A stretch of 9,076 nucleotides of DNA from an uncultured Flavobacteriales bacterium (GTDB taxonomy: Bacteria; Bacteroidota; Bacteroidia; Flavobacteriales_D; Parvicellaceae). The translations under genes and the position numbers were made by a program. The notes under the pieces are model-generated. The model saw nothing but the letters and a program-made list of their open reading frames with translations, was not told the DNA's origin and searched no databases. How positions within the stretch are numbered: the stretch's first letter is position 1; the number at the start of each line of letters is the position of its first letter. The stretch covers positions 1 through 9,076 of the forward strand of contig CALKFX010000130.1 of the NCBI GenBank assembly GCA_938084875.1. Direction: 5' to 3'. Shown here piece by piece: positions 1 to 6,430 of the stretch.

Positions 1-1410
1 CCCTGATCTTAATGCAAGAGGCATTCCACCACCTGGATGAACTGTCCCTCCCACATAGTACAAATCTTTTATTTTTTGATCTTGATTTTGCTTTCTTTTC
101 ATGATTGAATAAATAGAATTCTGGTGATTGCCATATAATGAACCTAAATAAGAACCTGTTTTCTTAGATAATTTATATGGAGTCAGGATTTGTTCAAATT
201 CTATTAAATTTTCAATATTTACTTCAAATTTATTGTAAACATTTTCGATAATTAAGTTTTTTATTAATTTAATTTGATTATCTGAAATTAGATTTTTTTG
301 AGATGGAACGTTTATCATCACAAACCAATTCTCGGAGCCTTTTGGTGCATGTTTAGAGTCAATTTTAGATGAAATATTTATATAAATCGTTGGATCTTTG
401 GGTATAGTTAAGTCCTTAAATATCTCTGAAAATTCTTTTTTATAATCTTCTGAAAAAATAATATTATGTAGTTTAAGTTGCTTGAATTCAGATTTTATTC
501 CCCAGTAAAATACAATTGCAGAAGTTGATAATACAGTTCTTGACTTTCTAGACTCAATTCCTAATAAGTGCTGGGTGGTGTAATAATCTATATTTGAAAT
601 CAGCTTTTTAGTAGAGAATCTTTTTCTGTTAGAAAATATTTCAATTTTACTTTTGAGAACATTTATTTTTTCAATTTTACAATTAAATTCAAACTCCACA
701 CCTAAGTCCAAACACAGACTTTCTATAGCTTTGGGAATATTAAAAATCCCACCTTTTGGATAGAATCCCCCCAAAACCATCTCAACTACAGCTAGCTGAT
801 TCATAAAAGCTGGAGTTTTATATGGTGAAGATCCTGTATAGGTAGCAAACCTATTCATTATTTTTTCTAATTCAGGATTTTTCAACCTCCTATTATAGCT
901 AGCCATAGATTTAAAGATATTTGAGAATCCAGAGGTTGATATCCATTTTACTGCATTTTTTATAAAATTTAAGTCTATTTTTAAATCTCCTTTTAAAAAA
1001 ACTTCTTCCGATATCTTATAAATATTTTCCCACTTTTTAAAATAATTTAAAAAAATATGTTTTTCAACACCTAGCTCTTTTTCAAAATTCTCTGCAGTAT
1101 CCTCTAAATCCCCTAATACATCTACAAATTTCCCATTATCAAAAAAATATCTAGTCACATTATCTAATTTAATGTAACTAAAATAATCTCTTGGGTTTTT
1201 GCCGCATAATATAAATAGATCGTCAAACCAGTCGGGATAAGTCAATAAACTAGGACCGGTATCAAACTCATATCCATTTTTTTTAATACTTCCTGCTTTG
1301 CCTCCAACATTATTATTTTGTTCTAAAATTTTAACTTTTATTCCTTTGCTGGCCAAAATAGCTGCACAAGACATCCCTCCTATTCCTGATCCTATTATAG
1401 TTATATTCAT
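1..1410 (-). CDS. crtD: Carotenoid desaturase of the CrtI/CrtD family, C-terminus cut off by the window edge
   Basis: This is an FAD-dependent amine-oxidase-fold enzyme that introduces double bonds into carotenoids at the inner membrane. 470 codons are visible without a frameshift, and roughly 20-30 C-terminal residues should lie beyond base 1. An N-terminal Rossmann motif (G7-S-G9-I-G-G12) is followed by the ribose-binding acidic residue E30, then VGGKAG and a DTGPSLLTYP segment typical of the family. Further on come SNIDYYTTQHLL, a VFYWGI strand, and the FAD-binding C-terminal motif VGGTVHPGGGMP. The VGG-VHPGGG form resembles CrtD-type (1-hydroxy-carotenoid 3,4-desaturase) members more than phytoene desaturase, but substrate cannot be read from sequence with certainty. 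The ATG at 1410-1408 sits directly before the Rossmann strand, as expected. It lies 7 bases downstream of the gamma-glutamyltransferase stop, so it is probably last or near-last in that operon. No crtB, crtI or crtZ is visible here. Family confidence is high; the CrtD assignment is moderate. Confidence 0.88.
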   Translation of the reverse strand, partial: MNITIIGSGIGGMSCAAILASKGIKVKILEQNNNVGGKAGSIKKNGYEFDTGPSLLTYPDWFDDLFILCGKNPRDYFSYIKLDNVTRYFFDNGKFVDVLGDLEDTAENFEKELGVEKHIFLNYFKKWENIYKISEEVFLKGDLKIDLNFIKNAVKWISTSGFSNIFKSMASYNRRLKNPELEKIMNRFATYTGSSPYKTPAFMNQLAVVEMVLGGFYPKGGIFNIPKAIESLCLDLGVEFEFNCKIEKINVLKSKIEIFSNRKRFSTKKLISNIDYYTTQHLLGIESRKSRTVLSTSAIVFYWGIKSEFKQLKLHNIIFSEDYKKEFSEIFKDLTIPKDPTIYINISSKIDSKHAPKGSENWFVMINVPSQKNLISDNQIKLIKNLIIENVYNKFEVNIENLIEFEQILTPYKLSKKTGSYLGSLYGNHQNSIYSIMKRKQNQDQKIKDLYYVGGTVHPGGGMPLALRSG

Positions 1411-1417
1411 TATAATT

Positions 1418-3100
1418 TTAGTAACTTGAAACTATATCATCCCCTCTTCTATCTGCTCCACCAATTAATTTATTTCCTTTTCTAATTACAGCATCAACTC
1501 TATTCATAGAGTTAACGAAATTAAGTTGATGATTCATCGCTTTTAACTGAGAAATTAGATTAGAATCTTTGGCAATTTCTTTCTCTAATTTAATTTCATC
1601 AGGATACCACTGGTGATGAAATCTTGGAGAATTCACTGCTTGTTCAATATTCATATCATAATCTATAACATTAATAATTGTTTGAAAAATAGCAGTTATA
1701 ATTGTGGAACCTCCGGGGGTTCCTAAAACCATAAAAAGATTACCATCTTTTTCTAATATAGTTGGTGTCATAGAGCTTAGCATTCTTTTACTAGGTTCCA
1801 CAGCATTGGCTTCTCCACCAATCAAACCGTACATGTTTGGGTAACCAGGTTGAATGCTGAAATCGTCCATTTCATTATTCAGTAAAAAACCTGCTCCGTC
1901 AACAATTATTCCACTTCCGAAAGATCCATTTAAAGTTGTGGTAAGCGAAGAAGCATTCCCATATTCATCCACAATAGAAAAATGAGTAGTTTCTTCACTT
2001 TCTTTTAAATTGAATTCTCCTGCATAAATATCACTACTTAAAAGTGTAGAATCCATATTTATTTTATCACTCCTTTTTTGAAGATAAGAAGAGTTCATTA
2101 ATAATTTTTCTGGGACATTATAAAAATCTGGATCACCAAGGTGTTTTGCTCTATCTGCAAAGGAAAGTTTTTCAATTTCTGTCATTACATGAATAGATTT
2201 TAAAGAATGGAAACCAAAATCTCGCAACGGAAAATTCTCAGCCATTTTTAACATTTGTGTCAAAAGAATTCCTCCACTTGATGGAGGAGACATACTTATA
2301 ATTTTATAGCCCTTATAAAAACTTATTATAGGATCTCTCCAAATACTATGGTAAGAATCTAAATCTTGTAGAGTAATTTTCCCACCATTGAGACTCATCT
2401 CTTTAACCAACATTTTAGCAGTTTCCCCACTATAAAACCCAGCTCTTTTATGGTCTCTAATAAGAATGAGAGTCTTGGACAACTGTGGAAGAAAAATTGA
2501 ATCACCTTCGGAATAATTTTCTTTATAATATCCTGAATTCTTATTTATGGAACCCTTAGTTTTATTAAATCGATTTAGTTTATCGGCCTCCAATCTTGTT
2601 AATTCAAATCCATTGGTTGCCAAATCAATAGCTGGCTGTACTAATTCTTCCCATGGTAGTTTACCATGTTTTTCATGAATATTTACCATTCCATCTACTG
2701 TGCCAGGAACCCCTATTGCAAGATGGCTGTAAAGACTTAAATCCTTAACCACTTTATTGGTAGAGTCTAGATACATATTTCTTGTTGACGTTAAAGGTGC
2801 TTTCTCTCTAAAATCTAAAGAAGAGCATACACCATCATTGGTTCTGTAAACAAGGAAACCGCCTCCACCAATATTTCCCGCTGAAGGGTAAACTACTGCC
2901 AATGCAAATTGAACAGCAATTGTTGCATCTGCAGCATTACCACCTTTCTTTAAAATATTTATACCGACTTCACTTGCTAATGGATGTGCGGAAACAACCA
3001 TTGCTTTTGAATCAACTTTTTTTGTAGTATTAATATTCTGAGAACAAGAAATACAAGATGAGATAAGAAATAAAAAAATTATTCGAAATATATTAATCAA
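1418..3100 (-). CDS. ggt: Gamma-glutamyltransferase precursor, probable exported lipoprotein, TTG start
   Basis: This N-terminal nucleophile hydrolase cleaves or transfers the gamma-glutamyl group of glutathione and related peptides outside the cytoplasm. All 560 residues are present, close to the family norm (about 560-580). Aligned by eye to the E. coli enzyme, key positions sit at a constant offset of 20: autoprocessing and catalytic Thr371 (in TTHFSIVD), T389, N391, E410, D413, S442-S443 and G463-G464. R98 in DFREKAP is the substrate-carboxylate arginine. A lid-loop-like segment (about 414-437) is present. Autocleavage before T371 would give large and small subunits. The N-terminus is a short hydrophobic segment with LISSC (C16) and a second Cys (C19), suggesting lipidation. 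The start is TTG at 3100-3098: the frame has a stop at 3124-3122 and no ATG between, and the next ATG (M34) would remove the signal peptide. The start overlaps the upstream stop in TTGATTAA, so translation is probably coupled. Confidence 0.95.
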   Translation of the reverse strand: MINIFRIIFLFLISSCISCSQNINTTKKVDSKAMVVSAHPLASEVGINILKKGGNAADATIAVQFALAVVYPSAGNIGGGGFLVYRTNDGVCSSLDFREKAPLTSTRNMYLDSTNKVVKDLSLYSHLAIGVPGTVDGMVNIHEKHGKLPWEELVQPAIDLATNGFELTRLEADKLNRFNKTKGSINKNSGYYKENYSEGDSIFLPQLSKTLILIRDHKRAGFYSGETAKMLVKEMSLNGGKITLQDLDSYHSIWRDPIISFYKGYKIISMSPPSSGGILLTQMLKMAENFPLRDFGFHSLKSIHVMTEIEKLSFADRAKHLGDPDFYNVPEKLLMNSSYLQKRSDKINMDSTLLSSDIYAGEFNLKESEETTHFSIVDEYGNASSLTTTLNGSFGSGIIVDGAGFLLNNEMDDFSIQPGYPNMYGLIGGEANAVEPSKRMLSSMTPTILEKDGNLFMVLGTPGGSTIITAIFQTIINVIDYDMNIEQAVNSPRFHHQWYPDEIKLEKEIAKDSNLISQLKAMNHQLNFVNSMNRVDAVIRKGNKLIGGADRRGDDIVSSY

Positions 3101-5957
3101 GGATGATGATTTTTTGAAAACTTAATGAATTTCTATTTTTAATCTCTGCTATAAAATGACCTTTAGGAAGAGAAATAGTATACTTATCAAAAGGGTTTAC
3201 AGAAAAGGAATTCTTGACTAGCTTACCAGAAAGCTCAAATATTTTAATGCTAACAAGCAGATTAGAATAATTATTTAAAAAAATATTTCCAGTAGATGGA
3301 ATTGGGTAAATTTTTAAAAAATTATTTAATATTAAGCTATTATCTGAAACTATTCCAACATAAACAGAATCTAATAATTGACATCCATTATTATCACTTA
3401 AATTTAATGTGTAATAATCGTTGGATAAGTATAAAATTATTGAATCATTTATATTGGGATTATGTAACCATGAATAAAAGTAGGGTGAGGTTCCACCAAC
3501 TCCACTAGCAACTACCGATCCATCAAAAAATCCTGAATCAGATTCTGGAACAACAGTATAAGTCAATTCTAAAGAATCTGGCTGGTTAATTAATATGTTT
3601 ATAGTATCTGAATTACAATTTGTAGAGTCCTTTAAATAAAACTGGTAATTACCAATTGAAAGGTTTTCAAACAAAGAATCGCTGTAAATAATTCCGTTCA
3701 TTACATAACTAAATGGTGAAAAACCAGAAGTTGGACTTAACTCTACTGTTCCATTAGAATCGCCATAACACAATACATCTTGATAAGAATAATTAACGAA
3801 AATAGAATCTGGAGATAAAATATTAAAATAAAGAGAATCTGAACAAAAAGTATTATTTACAACAACCCAATAAGGACCTGAACTAAGTTGTGAATTAATA
3901 TTTTGAGTCGCATTGTTGGACCAACTATAATTTGTTGTCGAAGGATTATTTGGAAAAAGCTCAATTTGACCATCGTTATTATAAAAACAACTTTTATTAC
4001 TAACAAAGGAACTGTCTATAACTGGAAAACCTTCATTAATAAAAATAGAATCTTCAACTATACAACCATCTGAATGGGTAATAATTACATGTTGCATTCC
4101 CGAAGGAAGATTGGTGGCATGTTTTATTAAAGAACCATTATCCCAAAGGTAAGTACAAGTACTAAATTGACACACACATCCAGAACTAGATACTGTAGCA
4201 GTACCTGTAGAATCACCAATGCAATTATTATGGATTATATTTCCGAAAGAAATTACATATGGATCATATAATTGAAATTGATGATATTCAACACAATTGT
4301 TGGTATCGGTTATAAAAAGAGTATGAATTCCTTGAGAAACATTTTTTAGCGTATCCCCTGTTGTACCATCGGACCAAAGATATGTATTTGGATGATTATT
4401 AATAATGGATGGAAAAACAGAGCCATCGTTAAAGTTGTTACACGACGGTTGGGTTATATTCCAGCTAGAAATCATATTAGAATTAGGACATAAAGAAAGA
4501 TTTCTTGTGTAATTCCCAGAAAAAGATGTTCCCATGTAAGCTCCCCAAGCAATGCCTCTGTATGGGGTACTAAAATTGGTATTCGTTCTATTAAAATAAA
4601 AACCTTTCCAGGCGCTTGGATTAAGACTGTCGTACTTATAAGTATAAATAAATTCAACAAGTCCATCCTCATCTAAATCTGCTATTAGAGGTGAGCATCC
4701 AAGATTAATACCTGCATTAAGTGAAGTAATATCCATTACGCTATCATTCTGAAAATCTATCATCTTTAATTGATGAGAAAAGTAACTACTTATATAGTTT
4801 ACACTAAATAAGACTTCGTCTTTACCATCCCCATTAGCATCAAAAGCTGAGGAAGATGAGAAATGCATACTACCTATACTGTCTATCCAAGAAATTTCTC
4901 CAGTTAAACCATCTATCATAACTTGATAATAATCAAAGTAGGTAGGAGTTGTACCGCGATATACAACAGTAAAAATATCAGGTATTAAGTCACCACCGGT
5001 AAAATTACCAATTGTTGGAGCTGCGCTGGATTCACAACCAGGAAAGTTTTTAGACCAAAGTATTTGAAAGTTTATTCCGTCAAAAGCAAATAATTCCCCA
5101 GAAAAAGACTGAACTATGATATCAATATATCCATCGTCAGAAACATCTGCTAGTGAAGCTGGAGCGATAAATCCTTTAGTTGGATGTGTAGTTAAAGTGA
5201 TGGAAGAAGAAATATTTCCGTTTAATAAATCTGTAAAATTGGTAATGTACATGCCACCACCATGCTGTTCGCCACCAGTTCCAAATACAATACTTTCTGA
5301 ATTTATGACACCGCTTTGAGAAAGAATTACTGGTGAACTATATATTTCAGCACTGTCAGGACTTACGGCTTTTGCAATTAAATCTCCAGTTGCTCCACTT
5401 ATTAGCATTAAATATCCTGGTGGTCTTGGATCAAAAGGAGCAGCTTTGTGATCACCTCCATTTGTAACTAAAATATCTTGGACATTATCTCCATCAAAAT
5501 CATTACAAATTTGAGAAGAATAAAAGTTGTATAAACCAGAATCTGCAGGATTTAATCCAGAATTTTGGGGGAAGAATTCCCAAATAATACTACCGTTTGA
5601 ACCATCTATTGCATATAGCTGAGCATTTCTTCCACCTATAAAAACATCTGGAATAGAATCGTTATTAATGTCGTTAAAAACTGCACTTGTGAAAATTTCA
5701 TCTGGGGTTGGAAGATTCCATAATAACTGACCAGAAACACCATTCAATGCAACAACTCCAAAAGTACTGTATGTAGAATCAGTTCCCGCACCAATAACAA
5801 TATCTTTAGTTCCATCTGAATTCAAATCAGCAGCTCTTGGAGAAGACAAAGTAGAAACGGAGTCAATTAAGGTAGACCACGAGTATTGTGAATAGGTAGG
5901 TCTTAAATTAACACCCAGCATAATTATAACAAATAATATTTTAATTGTTCTAGACAA
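3093..5957 (-). CDS. Large secreted protein: FG-GAP/PQQ-like propeller, SprB-like repeats, T9SS sorting domain
   Basis: A cell-surface or released protein of 954 residues with unknown ligand. Residues 1-23 form a signal peptide (hydrophobic 7-15, cleavage probably after YS-Q). Residues about 35-440 carry six aspartate-rich calcium-type loops of FG-GAP/VCBS kind at 44, 96, 153, 271, 373 and 427 (e.g. DLNSDGTKD), interleaved with PQQ-like strands such as ALNGVSGQLLW, together suggesting a beta-propeller. Residues about 500-868 hold five SprB-like repeats, each built around an opening Cys, a YLWS/D-G core and a closing D-x-x-x-C; the fifth lacks the opening Cys. Residues about 879-954 match a type A T9SS C-terminal domain (KIYPIPS, SIKIFELSGKLV, final QKIIIL). 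The TTG start at 5957-5955 is preferred because the frame is closed at 5975-5973 and M13 would delete most of the signal peptide. It is the first gene of the leftward block. An adhesin or surface scaffold is possible; enzymatic activity is not evident. Confidence 0.9.
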   Translation of the reverse strand: MSRTIKILFVIIMLGVNLRPTYSQYSWSTLIDSVSTLSSPRAADLNSDGTKDIVIGAGTDSTYSTFGVVALNGVSGQLLWNLPTPDEIFTSAVFNDINNDSIPDVFIGGRNAQLYAIDGSNGSIIWEFFPQNSGLNPADSGLYNFYSSQICNDFDGDNVQDILVTNGGDHKAAPFDPRPPGYLMLISGATGDLIAKAVSPDSAEIYSSPVILSQSGVINSESIVFGTGGEQHGGGMYITNFTDLLNGNISSSITLTTHPTKGFIAPASLADVSDDGYIDIIVQSFSGELFAFDGINFQILWSKNFPGCESSAAPTIGNFTGGDLIPDIFTVVYRGTTPTYFDYYQVMIDGLTGEISWIDSIGSMHFSSSSAFDANGDGKDEVLFSVNYISSYFSHQLKMIDFQNDSVMDITSLNAGINLGCSPLIADLDEDGLVEFIYTYKYDSLNPSAWKGFYFNRTNTNFSTPYRGIAWGAYMGTSFSGNYTRNLSLCPNSNMISSWNITQPSCNNFNDGSVFPSIINNHPNTYLWSDGTTGDTLKNVSQGIHTLFITDTNNCVEYHQFQLYDPYVISFGNIIHNNCIGDSTGTATVSSSGCVCQFSTCTYLWDNGSLIKHATNLPSGMQHVIITHSDGCIVEDSIFINEGFPVIDSSFVSNKSCFYNNDGQIELFPNNPSTTNYSWSNNATQNINSQLSSGPYWVVVNNTFCSDSLYFNILSPDSIFVNYSYQDVLCYGDSNGTVELSPTSGFSPFSYVMNGIIYSDSLFENLSIGNYQFYLKDSTNCNSDTINILINQPDSLELTYTVVPESDSGFFDGSVVASGVGGTSPYFYSWLHNPNINDSIILYLSNDYYTLNLSDNNGCQLLDSVYVGIVSDNSLILNNFLKIYPIPSTGNIFLNNYSNLLVSIKIFELSGKLVKNSFSVNPFDKYTISLPKGHFIAEIKNRNSLSFQKIIILD

Positions 5958-5977
5958 ATTTTTAAATTGTTTTTATT

Positions 5978-5985
5978 CAAAAATA
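5978..5985 (-). promoter_or_regulatory. Candidate -7 promoter element for the leftward operon
   Basis: Read on the minus strand this is TATTTTTG, a full match to the Bacteroidota -7 consensus TAnnTTTG. It lies about 20 bases upstream of the TTG start of the T9SS protein, which would give a short leader. No convincing -33 TTG is seen at the usual distance. In DNA this AT-rich the match could be chance. Confidence 0.4.
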
Positions 5986-6037
5986 GACATAATATTTTGT
6001 GGCTGGATAACTGTTGAATCTAATTTCATTAAAATTG

Positions 6038-6056
6038 AAAGTTTTAAATAAACTTT
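6038..6056. repeat. Perfect 7-base inverted repeat in the divergent intergenic region
   Basis: AAAGTTT and AAACTTT flank a 5-base spacer (TAAAT). It lies between the candidate promoters of the two divergent operons, so it could be an operator or a weak hairpin. The composition is very AT-rich, so chance is a real alternative. Apart from this repeat, nothing recognisable was seen in 5986-6120, and no small ORF with a credible product was found there. Confidence 0.3.
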
Positions 6057-6120
6057 GACTTATTAAAAGTTAATTATGGAAAATAATTTACAAAAAAAGA
6101 AGTTGTAATCTAATAAATAC

Positions 6121-6128
6121 TAAATTTG
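6121..6128 (+). promoter_or_regulatory. Candidate -7 promoter element for the B12 riboswitch transcript
   Basis: TAAATTTG matches TAnnTTTG exactly and sits about 20-30 bases before the first conserved riboswitch segments, where the promoter of a riboswitch-led transcript should be. A TTG at 6103-6105 is the best -33 candidate, but its spacer of 15 bases is shorter than usual. The position makes this more convincing than the element on the other strand. Confidence 0.5.
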
Positions 6129-6149
6129 AATTTCATATTACTATCACTT

Positions 6150-6304
6150 AATTTGGTTTTTACTTTTGGGTAAAATTAAAAGGGAACAATGTTAAATTCA
6201 TTGACTGTCCCGCAACTGTAAGTTGATTATGTTTTGTTAAAATGCCACTGTATTAATATGGGAAGGCTAACAAAATTTTCAACAAGTCAGGAGACCTGCC
6301 TCTT
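6150..6304 (+). ncRNA. Cobalamin (adenosylcobalamin-type) riboswitch aptamer
   Basis: The conserved blocks occur in the right order: GGGAA (6182-6186); a stem CAATG/CATTG (6187-6191 with 6199-6203); the core CTGTCCCGCAACTGTA (6205-6220); GCCACTG (6244-6250); GGGAAGGC (6260-6267); and the B12 box AGTCAGGAGACCTGCC (6285-6300), which fits the published consensus AGYCMGGAGACCKGCC. Nested stems also form: GTTGA/TCAAC (6222-6226 with 6279-6283), an 8-base perfect TTTTGTTA/TAACAAAA (6232-6239 with 6268-6275) and GCC/GGC (6244-6246 with 6265-6267). Outer boundaries are approximate. It lies on the same strand as and upstream of the TonB-dependent receptor, so bound cobalamin is expected to repress that operon. 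Whether it prefers adenosyl- or aquo/methylcobalamin cannot be judged by eye. Confidence 0.96.
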
Positions 6305-6316
6305 TAAGTTTTAGAT

Positions 6317-6340
6317 AGCTTTCGTGGATTGAAGCTTTTC
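6317..6340 (+). terminator. Terminator-like hairpin in the riboswitch expression platform
   Basis: AGCTTTC (6317-6323) pairs with GAAGCT (6331-6336) as six base pairs with one bulged T, around a 7-base loop. It is followed by a T-rich run (TTTTCTTGTT, from 6336). It lies 17 bases after the B12 box, where an expression platform is expected, and could stop transcription when cobalamin is bound. The stem is short and has only three G-C pairs, so the call is tentative. Confidence 0.4.
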
Positions 6341-6352
6341 TTGTTATGGATA

Positions 6353-6387
6353 GTAGTTGGTGTAATTATTTAAAAACCACCTACTGC
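6353..6387 (+). promoter_or_regulatory. Second leader hairpin between the riboswitch and the receptor start
   Basis: GTAGTTGGTG (6353-6362) pairs with CACCTACTGC (6378-6387) with a single T-T mismatch and one G-T wobble, closing a 15-base loop. It is the most stable-looking local stem in the leader downstream of the aptamer. It ends 43 bases before the GTG start. It may take part in the switch, as an alternative fold or loop-loop partner of the aptamer, or simply be a leader structure. It is followed by AACTTTAATTT, a weak T-rich stretch. Confidence 0.4.
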
Positions 6388-6430
6388 AACTTTAATTTCA
6401 CGTTTTGCTGTTAAATGATAAATAACAGAT

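Noticed and set aside
3296..3508. Plus-strand 70-codon reading frame inside the T9SS protein gene
   Set aside because: It is antisense to a well-supported coding region, has no recognisable domain, signal or leader, and its composition follows from the opposite strand.
4472..4672. Minus-strand 66-codon reading frame in another frame of the T9SS protein gene
   Set aside because: It is wholly contained in a long continuous gene with clear domains in its own frame; the product is low-complexity hydrophobic and unrelated to anything known.
5116..5319. Plus-strand 67-codon reading frame opposite the propeller region
   Set aside because: It is an antisense shadow of the FG-GAP coding region, with no independent evidence.
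3093..5957. Possibility that the propeller protein is a BtuG-type B12-binding protein
   Set aside because: Its repeats are FG-GAP/PQQ-like with calcium loops and SprB repeats rather than the YncE-like propeller of BtuG, and it lies on the opposite strand outside riboswitch control.
6251..6377. Kissing-loop pairing between the aptamer loop (6251-6259) and the downstream hairpin loop (6363-6377)
   Set aside because: By eye only four-base AT complementarities were found, which is no better than chance in this composition.
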